The notes under the pieces: model-generated
The model's input: only the letters and a program-made list of their open reading frames with translations
Told to the model about the DNA's origin: nothing
Databases searched by the model: none
Shown: positions 10,252 to 22,007 of the stretch, piece after piece
Layout of the letters: each line of letters starts with the position of its first letter
How positions within the stretch are numbered: the stretch's first letter is position 1
Assembly: GCA_027422505.1 (NCBI GenBank)
Contig: JAPQWV010000484.1
Coordinates: 124,001 to 188,000, forward strand
From: Craterostigma plantagineum
Lineage: Eukaryota > Streptophyta > Magnoliopsida > Lamiales > Linderniaceae
DNA: 64,000 nt
Direction: 5' to 3'
Program-made: the position numbers and the translations under genes

Positions 10252-10737
10252 GAGGATGAGGACTTCTTCTTGAAGTATTTCTTACTCATCATTTTTCCGA
10301 TTAAGGCTAACTGCTTCGCTAATGCCTTCATGCTTGGCTCGACGTCTGATTCTGATTCTTCTTCTGACTCTGATGAGGAGGGAGGCCTAACGATCTTCTC
10401 TTTGCGAGGCTTTGTTCCACGCTTCTCTGAGACTAGAGCAACGGTGTTGTCAACCTCCTTGTGCTCTCTCTGAGTCTCGCAAACATCTTCCTCGTGTTGG
10501 GCGAGATTATCAAAGACTGCATGAATATCCAACTCCTCCCCTTTGTTTTATCTAAGTTGAGTGGATATCTTTTTCAGTCAGAGGGCATAGAGGATAGAAA
10601 TCTGATATTTGTTTCCATGTTCGTCTTCGAGATTTCTATCATCCTCATCTCGTTGAGAAGAGTGAGGTATCTTTGATATCCATCGTATAGGCTCTCCTCC
10701 GGCTTTGCTTTGAAGGAGTCATAAGCAGTGAGAATAT
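10252..10737 (-). pseudogene. Copia gag, central part (UBN2-like)
   Basis: Minus-strand translations in two frames give the central copia gag: LTAYDSFKAKPEESLYDGYQRYLTLLNEMR and following residues in the frame from 10737 to about 10574, then SSSESEEESESD and KYFKKKSSS from 10532 to 10252. The Ser run continues in frame with the Ser run left of the LINE at 5921 when one target duplication is removed. The N-terminal part of gag is missing because a LINE B copy begins at about 10738. The product would be the particle coat protein. Confidence 0.75.
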
Positions 10738-10738
10738 T

Positions 10739-11465
10739 ATGTGGTCTGATATCGTCGAGGTCCGTGCAACGATTAATGGATTCTTCAAGTTTAGGTTCGC
10801 GACGGCCGAGGGTATGGGGGCGGTCTTGGAGGGAGGCCCGTGGCTTATGCAGGGGCAACCCCTCTTTCTCGAAGCGTGGCAGGCTGGTATGTCTTTTCAG
10901 AAAAAACGTCACTTGGCTGTTCCGCTATGGGTCAAACTTCTCAACGGAATTATGGACCCAAGAAGGGCTGGGAATTATCGTAAGCGTCATTGGGAAGCCA
11001 CTCTCCGCGGATGCCATGACAGCTACTGCTGAGAGACTCGAATATGCGAGGGTATGTGTCGAGAAGTCACTTGGGGAACCATTCGATGAACAATTGAATA
11101 CCAACCAAGGAGGGAGGACAAGTGGTTGTTGTACCTATTCAAGTGGAATACGAATGGAAGCCTAAGAAGTGCGTGGCATGCAGCTCTTGTGACCACAATG
11201 ATAGGACGTGCCCTAAGAACCAGCCTAAACAGACCTGGCCGCAAGATCCCACGACAGGCCGACTGAACCCCTCAAGGCCAAACGAGCAGCCGAGGCCTAA
11301 AGCACAGCCTGAGGCTACACAACACTACACAACACAACACCAGACCAAAAAGCCACGCCACCAAGGGAATACAAGCACGGCCCGAATAGCGGCACGTGAC
11401 AAGTAAGAATAAGGGTAAAGCGCCGCTTCTGGAGTATACCACGATCCCCACTAATACTGAGGACA
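10739..11465 (+). pseudogene. LINE B ORF1 remnant (DUF4283 and CCHC knuckle)
   Basis: The frame from 10739 has the DUF4283 core (VEVRATINGFFKFRF, GGPWLMQGQPLFLE, PLWVKL). It shifts frame at about 10945 and again before the knuckle in the frame 11122-11406 (VEYEWKPKKCVACSSCDHNDRTC, a C-x2-C-x4-H-x4-C motif). ORF1 proteins of this type coat the element RNA. The N-terminal third is missing because of 5' truncation, and at least two frameshifts inactivate the rest. Confidence 0.75.
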
Positions 11466-11654
11466 ATACTTGAGAAGGCCAAACACCTCAAGACTACGAA
11501 GAGAGAACTCGGCTACCTAATGAGGAATGCTCGACGAGTATAACATCAGCCCTCACCCCCACAACTGACTGTAATCCCTTTGCGGGTCTCGCTAAGCTTG
11601 AATGGGATAATACTGACACTGAGGGTCCTACAGCAGCAGCCCTTATCATCGGTA

Positions 11655-14600
11655 CCCAAGATACTTGTGGCCGTATGGAATACTCGTGGTCTAAACAGGT
11701 TAGACCACAGATGGGCGGTGGGAGGGCTAATCACGAAATATGGACTGAAGATAATAGGACTAGTTGAGACTAGGGTTGGCAAACAGAATGCATCGACGCT
11801 CGCTACCTCTATCAGACGTTGGGAATGGTTCTACGACTATGGGGATGGACCCGCGTCTCGTATTTGGGTTGGCTAGGATACTATTTACGTAACTATGACG
11901 ATCAAAGCGGCTTCGGCGCAGGCTGTCCACTGTAAGGCTTATATTTTGGCGGAACGGAAAACTTTATACATTACCTTTGTCTATGGTCATAACCAATGCA
12001 CCGAAGGAGGGCTCTCTGGTCCAACATCTTAGATATTTCTGGCACGCGAGAAAATTGGCCTTGGGTCGTGATGGGAGATTTTAACGCAATACTCGACAAC
12101 TCGGAGGCTAGTGGGGGAACACCAAATGGCGGGTGTAATGAGATGGCTGATTGCCTTACTGTCTCTGACCTGAGTGCCCTACCTCGTCTTGGCTCTATGT
12201 CTACTTGGTATAACCAACAAAGCGGTGCGGCGGGCGTCTGGCGTTGCCTTGACAGAATGGTTGGTAATCCATCATGGTTTGCTCAGTTTGGGGATCTAAC
12301 TTATAGGTGTGGTCTTCCGGCTACCTCTGACCACTCGCCCCTTATATTGGAGGCCACCAATCAACAACGGGAACACAACAAAGCCTTTAGGTTCGACAAC
12401 TTCCTACTTAAGGACCCCCGTTTCCTCCTGCTGGTCAAAGCTGCCTGGAAGCACGACATGGGTGGCCTCCCCATGTTTGGAGTCGTGAAGAGACTAAAGG
12501 ATATCAAACGGCAGCTCAAACAGCTTCGCCGCGATAAAAACGATCTAAACCGCAACTTGTCGAGGCCCGAGGTTTTCTGGAGGCCGCCCAAGAGCTTGCC
12601 ATCCAATATCCTATGGAGCCGCAACTACAGACCCTCGAAAGCGGTGCCGTTACGCCTATGCGAAAGCCGTTGATATGGAACATTCGGCGCTCATGCAACG
12701 CGCCAAGGTGGCTTGGCTAGAAGACGGGGACCAATGCACCAGCTTTTTCTTCAAGAATGTGGCCACTAGACGAGCACATAATAGGATTTTCGCTCTAGAG
12801 AACGAGGCGGGGATCACGATCGAGGGCGACTATCAAGTTAGGGCTGAACTCATTCGCTACTATACGGATCTACTGGGACAATCTACACGGACTGCTCCTC
12901 TGCACATTGCTACGATATTACCTTATATGGCTCGGAAGTTGGAACCTATTGAGGCTGTGGAGATGATTCGCCCGATCGCAGATGGCGAGACAAAGAAGGC
13001 ACTCTTCTCTATTGGATATAACAAGTCGCCGGGACCCGATGGCTTCTCGGGGGCTTTCTTCAAGGACGCTTGGGATACCGTTGGACCTGACATCACTCAC
13101 GCGATCAAAGAATTCTTCCGTACGGGGGGTATCTTCTTGGGGAGCTGAACTCTATTCTCATTACTCTCATCCCACAAAATGCAAATCCGCGGATGGCTAA
13201 GGATTTCAGGCCTATATCATGCTGCAGCGTACTATACAAAATCATTTCGAAGATCATCGCAAATCGCCTCAAGGACAGCCTAGGGAAGCTCGTCCACCAC
13301 ACCCAAACTGCGTTCATTCCTGGTCGCCGAATAACATCCTACTCGCACAAGAAGTTTGTCACGGATACAATAGTATGGGACTGCCCGAACGCGTTGCTTT
13401 TAAGGTCGACCTCGCAAAAGCGTATGACATGGTGGAGTGGGATTTCATCTTAGCCACTCTTGATGCTCTTAACTTCCACCGGAGCTTTGTGGGATGGATT
13501 CGAGCCTGCCTTACCACGCCGTTCTTCTCGATCAACATCAATGGCACACCGGCTGGTTACTTCAAAGGGCGACGGGGCCTTCGGCAAGTCGATCCGATCT
13601 CACCCTACTTGTTTACCTTACTGATGGAGCTACTCCATGGTATCATGAAGAATGGGATCCGACGACCTTCTTCTCTTTTCCCATGCAGATACTGAATCTG
13701 TAGGTGTCTTTAAGAGTAGTCTCGACCTTTTCGCCGCCCTCTCAGGATTAAAGGCTAACCTGAGCAAAAGTGAGATGTTTGTATCAAAACGAGCTGACCG
13801 ACTAAAGGGAGCAAGTAGTCTCGACCTTTTCTCCGCCCTCTCAGGATTAAAGGCTAACCTGAGCAAAAGTGAGATGTTTGTATCGAAACGAGCTGACCGA
13901 CTAACCTGAGCAAAAGTGAGATGTTTGTATCAAAACCAAGACATTATGGGATTCACACACGGTTCCCTCCCCGTTCGCTGTCTTGGCGTACCCTTTATCA
14001 CCTCTAGACTGACGATAGCGGACTGTGCTCCCCTCCTACTAGTGTGGATAGACGTTTGGGATCATGGACTAACTTATCCTTGTCATATGCAGGTCGTGTT
14101 CAACTGATTAAGTCTGTCCTCCTTGGTCTGCACACCTACTGGGCCGGCGTGTTTCTCCTCCCTAAGGGAATTATACGAAGCATTGAGGCACGAATGAGAG
14201 CTTTCTTGTGGAGGGGAACTAGCGCTAAGGTTGCCTGGTCTGATATTTGTCTACAAAAAGAAGAAGGCGGACTTGGGCTACGGTCCATAGAGACGGACAA
14301 CAAGGCGCTCCTCATGAGGCTACTCTGGAACATCTTGACTGGAGATGACACCTCTGTTTGGGCCAATTGGATTCGGCAAACGAGACTACGCAACAAAACC
14401 CTCTGGTCTATACGACCCGGGGCTCGAACCTCATGGAGCTGGAGGAAGATCCTCAAACTTCGTGCTGAATTCCGCCCCCTCATTCAGTTTTGCATTGGTA
14501 ATGGGGCTAGCACGCTTCTCTGGACCGATCCGTGGCTGCTTGATGGCACCTTGGTGGAATGCTTCCCCCGGGGCCCTATGATTATGGGCCTTCTGATTGA

Positions 14601-15318
14601 CTCGAAACTTAGTGAAGTGATCAATACTGGGGGATGGTGTTGGCCGGTACAAACCTTAGTTGAATACCTCGAGATTGCACCCCTCCTACCTCAACCCCAT
14701 CCGGGAGAGCCTGATATGTATCGTTGGATCTCCGCCACTAACGGACATTCCTCTACCTCTTCTGCTAGAGAGAAACTCCGCCCGAGGCATCCCATTGTCC
14801 CTCGGTTCACACTTTTCGGTGGACCTTTAACTATACCAAGACACGAATTCTTGCTGTGGCTAGCGATTAGGGACAAATTGGCGACGCGTGACAAGACTTG
14901 GGTGGCGGCCGCGGCTGGGACCTCTGTTTGTCTTCTCTGCGACATAAATATCGTGGAGACGATGGGGCATTTATTCTTTGAGTGCATTTACAGTACACTA
15001 TGTCTTAATTTACTAACTACTCATATGCACTTTGGGTGGCCTTACAGGGACTGGTCTGAAGGAGTACTTTGGGCGGCCCGCAGATGGCGTGGGAAGCACC
15101 TCGCATCGACGGGGCCTCGTCATGTCCTGGCCTCGTTGATTTATCATCTTTGGTCCGAACGGAATAGAAGATGGCGTGAGGGTTCTCGGCGCGCCCCTGA
15201 GCGCATCGTTGCTGATATTGAAGCGCTACTAAGTGTTCGCCTCACCACGCTCCCTCGCAAATATGACCTGCAGTCTTCGGCCATGAGACGGACCTGGCGG
15301 ATAGCCTGGACTACCTAG
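11655..15318 (+). pseudogene. LINE B ORF2, frameshifted and internally duplicated
   Basis: Endonuclease motifs are present (WNTRGLNRLDHR, Glu in GLVETRV, GDFNAIL, TSDHSPL) in frames 11580-11876 and 11996-12673. The RT follows in pieces 12675-13148 (KSPGPDGFSGAFFKD), 13193-13453 and 13219-13695, where the family motif RQGDP reads RQVDP. The FADD box itself is lost: 13652-13909 carries a tandem duplication just after the expected position, and only MGSDDLLLFSHAD remains. The last piece, 14044-15318, is a 424-codon open frame covering the thumb and zf-RVT (VCLLCD, HLFFEC). At least six frame breaks make it inactive. Confidence 0.85.
13715..13934 (+). repeat. 99-bp tandem duplication inside LINE B RT
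   Basis: A segment starting at 13715 is repeated from 13814 at a 99-bp spacing (33 codons), and its last part (CCTGAGCAAAAGTGAGATG) occurs a third time from 13905. The duplicate keeps the reading frame; the partial third copy breaks it. The copies differ by only a few bases, so the event is later than the insertion. Confidence 0.9.
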
Positions 15319-15673
15319 GGAGCATTCCACTCCTTACCCCTTTTGTCGTCCATTTAGTTACTGACCTCACTGATCCCCCCACCATCCCTCCTCCTTTGTT
15401 CCTCTTGGTTTCTTGTTGTTGGTGCAGGTCGCCGGGACTTGTTGGGCACCTTGCTGGCGGTCCGCCCGTGCTTCGATTGCTTTGGCCTGGGCTTGCCCCT
15501 GTACTACCTCACGCTGTTGGAGGAAAGATTCATGAGGTGGCTTATCCAATGCCTTTCGACCAGATTGCGATGGCAGATCCTGCTTTTCCTTTTCCGCCTG
15601 ATGAACATCCTTGTGTTCTTTCATCGGTTGTGCGCTTCGCGCCTTTCCTGCACCACATCAGCCGGTTGCCCTG

Positions 15674-15695
15674 CTGGCACTTCATCTGGTGCCAG
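15674..15695 (+). other. 3'UTR hairpin of LINE B
   Basis: CTGGCAC and GTGCCAG form a perfect 7-bp stem with an eight-base loop. The second LINE B copy has the same hairpin at 57518-57539 with one pair changed to G-U, so pairing is kept. Confidence 0.55.
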
Positions 15696-15924
15696 GAACC
15701 TGTCTACTAGTTGCGGTTTTCGACACCTACCTTCTTGCCTTTTCGTTTTGCACTAGCTTTTGGGCTGAGGTCTTGTAGGGACCTGTAGGTTGTCTGGGCT
15801 GTTTTGGTTTTTCGATGACTGTCTGGTCGTTTGAACATTACCGTTTGGTGCGTCATGAGCGATATCATGCACGCTGTACCTGTACTCCTGTCTCTTTCGT
15901 TTAGTGAACTCTTACCAAAAAAAA

Positions 15925-16843
15925 GGTTCGTCTTCGTTCTTCAAGAATCCGTGGCCCTTGACCACTTCATCGAACCGAAGATTCCAGCTTCTGGAGGCTT
16001 CTTTAAGTCAATAAATGGACTTGTTCAATTTGCACACCTTATGAGCATCTCCTTGCGATGTAAAACCGTTGGACTGCTCCATATATATTTCCTCCTTGAG
16101 GTTTCCATTTAGGAACGCAGTTTTCACATCCATCTGCCAGATCTTATAGTCATAGTGCGCATCTATCGCAAGCAATGTTCGAATGACTTTAGCATAGCGA
16201 CAGGCGAAAAGGTCTCCTCATAGTCAATGCCCTCTTTTTGACTGTACCCTTTCGCCACAAACCTAGCTTTGTATGTGTTTATCAACCCGCCAGATCCAAT
16301 CTTTCTCTTGTAGATCCATTTACACACAATGGTCTAAAACCATCTGGGAGATCTTAGAGTCCATACTTGGTTTTCGTTCATAGAATCCATTTCGGCTTGC
16401 TTAGCTATAAGCCATTTTTCCGAATCTCTATTCCTGATTGCCTGGTCACAGGTAGCGGGATCGTCTCCGACGATCCCTTCCATCACAACAACCTCACGCT
16501 CGATGTGGACCATCCCGTATCTCTCAGGCTGGCAAGATACTCTAATCGACCTGCACAACTCAGGTTACGTCTCGGACTGCTCTACGGTGTCATCTGACGC
16601 TGGAGCCTGTGAAAGAGCTTCTGACGACTGTCCAAGAGTTACTTTGCGACCCGGTCCACCTTGTCGAACGAACTCTTCTTCAAGAAAGTGAGCCTGACGG
16701 GCTACAACAATTCTCTGATCGTTGTGGAAGTAAAACTGGTATCCCATGGAATCCTCAGGATACCCGACAAAACTTCCTTTCACAGCCTTCGATTCCAGTT
16801 TATCTGTCTTGAACTTTTTTACAAATGCGGGCAACCAGCAACT
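15925..16843 (-). pseudogene. Copia Pol fragment: integrase C-terminus and RT start
   Basis: The frame 16879-16565 carries the integrase C-terminal phrases AFVKKFKTDKLESKAVKGSFVGYPEDSMGYQFY, split here only for citation, followed by a variable linker. The RT start follows in 16558-16334 and beyond (AKQAEMDSMNENQVWTL, then [24 protein letters not shown] near 16260). It differs in sequence from the copia at 1205-10737, so it is another family. It ends at the poly(A) of LINE B on the left and joins the truncated 3' end of a minus-strand LINE on the right at about 16843. No LTR belongs to it here. Confidence 0.8.
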
Positions 16844-19800
16844 AGCCTGTCCGGATTCGTGATAGTCCCCTCCTTCCAACGCTTATTCCGTGCCTGCCAT
16901 ATGTGGTACATCAACGAAGCTAACACGTGACGGTGAGCCGCCTGCAGAAGATGCTGGCCACGCCATCGCAATGCCGCCCACAATATACCCTGTCGCCAGT
17001 CTCTATATGGCCAAGCCCACTTGATTCGCCGCCGCAGAAGTCGCACACAGGTGCGTGAAAACCCACAGTCGAAAAATAGGTGCTGAACAGTCTCGAAGTG
17101 TAGGGCGTCACAGAGAACACAAGCAGGGGTCCCAGCGCGCTGTGCCACCCAAGGCTTATCTCTAGTCGATAATCTATCTCGAATACCCAACCACAATATG
17201 AACTCATGGCGAGGAATCCTCAACGGTCCCCCAACCAGGGCCGCCCAAGGGACAATCTGTTGACGAGTGCGCAACGCTTCTCTAATCAACGTGACGTGGC
17301 TCGACCATCCGGCACCGCCATCCAACAGATCACATCTCGCCGAGTAGGATTAACCGGTGGGAGATGCCGACTAAAGTCAATATATTCAACCGCCGATCTT
17401 CCAGGCCAGTTCCAACCATGCGCGTCAATGACCGAACTGAGGCGGGTCCCCACTGGCAGCCCGATGGCAAGCGGGCCTCTTGGGTAGCGCTCCAGTAAAG
17501 GCTCAGCCCGCAGCCATGGATCCTCCCATAACAATACCGACGAACCACACCAATCGAAAAAAGAAATAAATGGAAGTATCACCTGCCTCAACTGCAATAG
17601 CTTCCGCCAGCTCCATGCAGTGTTTGCCGAGACGGTGATGGTCCAAAGTGAGCGTGCATGCAGGCGTGTGCTGTACAGCCAGTCCACCCAGACCGAATCA
17701 GCCGCCCGGGTGATCACCCTCCATAATAGCTGTGCAAGAAGAACCCTATTATCCATAGAAATCGAACGAAGCCCCAAGCCACCCTCAAAAACTGGAAGAC
17801 AGACATCGTCCCACGCGACCTTGCCGAACCACCACCCCCCAAGAACTGCCTAAATCTCGCTTCTAGGGCACGAACGACAGCCTTGGGTAGCAAGAAGACT
17901 CCTGACCAATAAACGTGAAGGGCCTGAAGCACAGATTTTATCAGCTGCACCCTGCCTGCATAGGACAATGACCGATTAAGCCATGATCCCAACCGCACAT
18001 CAACCCACTGCAACAGTGGAGCACAGTCGCTGATCGTCAGGCGTGAGGCAATCAGTGGAACCCCCAGGTACCGCACAGGTAAGCTACCCTCGCGAAACCT
18101 CATCATCGAGTGTAGCTGTGCCTTCAAGCTCTCAGCCCGCCGTGAGAGGTACATATCACTTTTGTCTGGATTAGGATGTAACCCAGACAGCTGAGAGAAA
18201 GTCATCAGAGCGTCCCTCAGCACCCCTACAGATATAGGATCGGCATGACAGAATAATAGAAGATCATCCGCAAAGACCAACATAGGGAGTGAGATGGACT
18301 CGCAACGCCAGTGATAGCGAAACCTCGGTTCGACCTGTATGCAGCACTCAACAAGACCATGGAGCACCTCCATAACAAGGGTGAAGAGATATGGCGAAAT
18401 GGGATCCCCCTGCCGAATGCCTCTCTTGCCAGCGAAGTAGCCCGCCGAACGTCCGTTAAAGTTGATGGAGAAAGTAGTTGTCGTCAAGCAGCACCTAATC
18501 CAATCAATATACCTCGGGTGGAAACCCATAGCCTTCGCAAAAAGAAACTCCATTCCACCTTGTCGTAGGCCTTAGCCAGATCCACCTTAAGCATAGCTCA
18601 AGGCGGTCTACCCTTGCTCGTATACCCAAGGCAAAGCTCCTGAGCCAACAGTATATTATTGCTAATGCGATGTCCAGGAATAAATACCGTATGGGATGCA
18701 TGGACTAGGTCGCTCAGCACTGGCTTCAACCGGTTCGCCAAGACCTTCGAGATGACTTTGTAAATAACATTACAGCACGAGATTGGACGAAAGTCAGTCG
18801 CGCGGCGTGGTGACTCGCATTTTGGTATCAGCGTGATAATCGTGCTATTTAGCCCATTCAGGAGGCGCCCAGTAGTAAAGAAATCCTGCGTCGCTCGTAT
18901 CACATCAGGGCCCACAGTACCCCACGCCGCTTTGAAGAATGCAGCCTATACCCATCCGGCCCCGGCGCCTTCTCATCCCCCATAGAGAAAAGCGCCTGCC
19001 TCACCTCCACCTCGTCTACTGGCCGGACCCAAGCAACTCCCCTTCAACCGCATCTGGAGTATCAAGTAGGGCGCCACTCGAACTTTCCAGTGAAACAATA
19101 CGATTTGTCACACGCCGTACAACAATTTTCCTGAAGAAGTAAGAGGCACACTGATCGCCATCCTTAAGCCAAGCAAGCTTCGCCCGCTGGGACAACGCTG
19201 TGTGTTCGACCTCAACCGCCCTAGCATAAAGAGATCGACAATGGCGTTCTAGGTCATGGAACAACCCCTCAAGTGGGTACCGCGAGGCAAACTCCTGGAC
19301 AGTTCCCAAGAAGCGTAATGCGTCAGCCACATTAGCCACAAGGTCACCTTTTTTGCACCGCATATGCATGAAGATAGGCTACACTAGCTTAAGCCTCTTA
19401 ACCAGCACATAGGAAAACCCGCCAGGTGAATGCCCCAAACACGTTGCACTTGGCCCAAGAAATCCTCCTCCTTAGTAAGGAAATTCTCGAATCGGAAACT
19501 TGCACCCGTGGCCTAGTAGCCGACGTCCCCAAAGACAAAGGAGAATGATTCGAGGTGGCCGGTATCTCACAACGGAAGCAGGCATCCGGGTATCTAGCAA
19601 ACCACTGCGGATTTGCTAGCATGCGATCCAATTTACGCCAGATGCCTGCCAAAGCCCGCTGCTGATTATACCAAGTGAACTCCTGACCCGTTGATGGCAG
19701 TGTTAGAAGATCGGCCCGTATGAGACATGTCTGAAAATCTGACATATCCCTCATGTGAGGGATCCCCCCGCCCCTCACCCGCATGCAAGATGGTGTTGAA

Positions 19801-20225
19801 GTCCCCCATTACCACCCATGCATCGTCTACACGTAAAGCAGAGAACTGAATCAACTCATCCCATAGGCGCCCTCTATCCTCCCTGCGAGAGTTCCCATAA
19901 ACGAATGAGATAAACATCTGTTCCCGCGTATCAGGTTGCTCCACATGGCAATGAATAGCTTTACTAGAGTACGCCGTGACTGTCACACGCACCCAACAAG
20001 GATCCCAGCCCCCCCGAATACGGGTACCCGGCCCATCATCATAATCAAAAAACCATGTCCACCTCGGCCGAATACCCTCGGCAATGTGCGCTGCATTGGA
20101 GGCAGCCACGGAGTCTCAATAAGTCCAATAATACGCAACCCACCGCGAGCTATCCAATCCCCCACGGCCCTCCTGTGGTCTTGTCGGTTAAGACCACACA
20201 CGTACCACGAACCGACTGGTATCAT
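16844..20225 (-). pseudogene. LINE A ORF2, multiply frameshifted
   Basis: The start ATG at 20225-20223 lies in an ATGATACC context like sister copies. Endonuclease pieces: 20225-19983 (SWYVCGLNRQDHR, where Asn of the WNVRG motif is Tyr), 20109-19666 (GDFNTILHAGEG), 19784-19398. RT pieces: 19369-19016 (WLKDGDQC), 18915-18598 (FRPISCCNV), 18553-17714, a 279-codon frame with RQGDPISPYLF and an intact FADD. Thumb and zf-RVT: 17777-17286 and 17325-16819 (CVLCDALHFE, HLFFDC). About seven frame breaks inactivate it, although the RT core is still readable. Confidence 0.88.
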
Positions 20226-20260
20226 AAATGAACGCCCGATAGGGCTGCATGCGCTTTAGT
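16844..20260 (-). mobile_element. LINE (subfamily A), truncated at both ends
   Basis: Minus-strand LINE starting at the very end of ORF1 (about 20260) and stopping inside the last part of ORF2 (about 16844), where copia sequence begins. The 3'UTR, hairpin and poly(A) are absent, so the 3' end was lost by recombination or deletion rather than by retrotransposition. Its proteins closely resemble the intact copy at 6488. Confidence 0.88.
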
Positions 20261-21173
20261 TCGATATTTATACTTCTAATATTCTAGTTTCAGGTACTTT
20301 TCTATTAACCTTTCAAGCCTTAAATTTATTTCTATCATCTTTCGAAACTTCTATCATTTACATTTTTCACCCCAAAGTTTCGAATCTTTTTCATTTAAAT
20401 TACTTGCTTTAAATGCTTACACTGTTAAATTTATTATAATCCCCGTATTAAATTTTACGGGTATTACAAATATCTTGGTCAAGGATTTCGTAATTTTCCG
20501 TCGCCGTCCTCATAGGACACTTATCTCGATTACTTGTGAGATTGTGAATCCGTACTTGGCGGTCTAAGCCCGGCAATCACAAATCATTATCAACACCGCA
20601 TCTGGCCCGCTGACCCATGCAACAGCAAATCCGGTAGAGGTAACCAGTGACAGTCGAGACTTCGAAGTCAACTCCGTCAAATCCTCTTTCGGTCTAAGGT
20701 TCACGTAGACTACTATAGTGTTGTCGTCGGTCATTGACACTCCTTGAGTAATGAGCCATGTTCGACCGTACAACCCGCGAGTCAGTGTCTACGCAAAGAT
20801 TCAATCCCTTGATTCGATTCGTATCACAAGTCACGACCTCCGCTTCCAAGCGGGATATCGGCACATGATAGGTCGTTGACAAATAAGCCGTGATCGGTTA
20901 TCCAGCACCCAACTGGAACCTCGGACTCTTAATGTTTGAGGTTAAGAGGCCACTGGTGCCTTCCTCTCTCGTTCCCATCGAGAACAGTGACTCAACTCGA
21001 CACATTTAGATTTGTTCATTTATTGCTCTACCAGATGCTAAGTAACGAACTTGTATATCAAATAAACGAACAATGCCTTTCATTATACACATTAAAATGT
21101 CTTATTACACAAAGGTCGAATGATAAATAATCTACTGCCCTATACAATCGTATCCTCGTATAACATTCAAATG
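20261..21173. other. Unassigned stretch with a possible minus-strand LTR edge
   Basis: Near 20470 the minus strand reads TGTAATACCCG, the same opening as the chromovirus LTR at 54969, so 20261-20469 may be the start of a gypsy LTR cut by the LINE on its left. To the right are two weak minus-strand frames (20882-20694 and 20773-20564) with no recognisable domain and a GC content higher than the LTR-like part. I cannot identify the rest. It could be the 3' untranslated part of a non-autonomous LTR element. Confidence 0.3.
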
Positions 21174-22007
21174 CATATTCCTAACAAGCACCCGTCTCTG
21201 AAGCCATTTCGTTACAACTTAACCTCACACCCACTCAACCCATACTGACCACCAAATCTATCCTATCACTTAACCTTATCAACCCAGCTACCGTACCCAT
21301 CAGCGAACTCCACTCAATCTTCGCCGCCCGACTCTTTGAGCTACCCCACCGGACGCCAGACGAAGAAGACCTCTTCAGACGTCTGGTCGATCGTCTTGAC
21401 CGACCTTCTGACTTATGCTGAGGTCAAAGTTCCCGCTCAAAACGCCAACATGACGTCCCTGACGATCAAGGTCATGAGGGGCAGAAGAGACCTAGGACTT
21501 CGAGCGAGGACAAAGCTCGGGCTCGACACATACAATACAAGTACAGGAGCCGCTGAAACCTCACGACCAAACACCCGCTCACAAACCAAAACATATTCCT
21601 AACAGGCACCCATCTCTGAAGCCATTTCGTTACAACTTAACCTCACACCCACTCAACCCATACTGACCACCACATCTATCCTATCACAACCTTATCAACC
21701 AAGCTACCGTACCCATCAGCGAACTCCACTCAATCTTCGCCGCCCGACTCTTTGAGCTACCCCACCGGATGCCAGACAAAGAAGACCTCTTCAGACGTCT
21801 GGTCGATCGTCTTGACCGACCTTCTGACTCACGCTGAGGTCAAAGTTCCCGCTCAAACGCTGACATGACGACCCTGACGATCAAGGTCATCACGACGGGG
21901 AGAAGAGACCTAGGACTTCGAGCAAGGACAAAGCTCGGGCGCGACAAATACAAGTACAGGAGCCACTGAAACCTCACGACCAAACACCCGCTCACAAACC
22001 AAAACAA
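21174..22007. repeat. 418-bp tandem duplication of unknown sequence
   Basis: CATATTCCTAAC at 21174 recurs at 21592 and the two units match almost throughout, ending in ACCCGCTCACAAACC. Differences are single substitutions and a few small indels. One plus-strand frame holds the phrase LFELPHRTPDEEDLFRRLVDRL in unit 1, with a close version in unit 2, and a basic region follows, which looks protein-like. I do not recognise the family. Confidence 0.85.

Larger units (their letters stand above)
1205..10737 (-). mobile_element. Ty1/copia retrotransposon, degenerate, split by a LINE
   Basis: On the minus strand the order from right to left is gag (10737-10252), interruption by a LINE, zinc knuckle and a long coiled-coil region (5921-3780), protease (near 3720), integrase (3526-2820), reverse transcriptase (2600-1895) and RNase H (1916-1205). 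This PR-IN-RT-RH order defines the Ty1/copia superfamily. Frames are broken at many points, so the element cannot act by itself. The gag-to-protease region is unusually long and coiled-coil rich. That recalls elements with extended gag such as the Sirevirus group, but I cannot assign the lineage. Its 5' end (right side) is cut at 10737 by another LINE, so no 5' LTR is present. Confidence 0.85.
10738..15924 (+). mobile_element. LINE (subfamily B), nearly whole body but degenerate
   Basis: Begins inside the DUF4283 part of ORF1, runs through endonuclease, RT and zf-RVT of ORF2 and a 3'UTR of about 600 bp, and ends in eight A at 15917-15924. Its 3'UTR is much longer than that of subfamily A and ends with a conserved block (GCGTCATGAGCGATATCATG near 15850) that recurs at 57690 and, inverted, in the triplicated region at 45340, 46560 and 47780. 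No target duplication is visible: the left flank is copia gag and the right flank is a different copia Pol, so the locus was rearranged after insertion. Confidence 0.85.

Noticed and set aside
11122..11406. Separate zinc-finger gene
   Set aside because: It is the CCHC knuckle of the LINE B ORF1, in line with the DUF4283 part just upstream and the endonuclease downstream.
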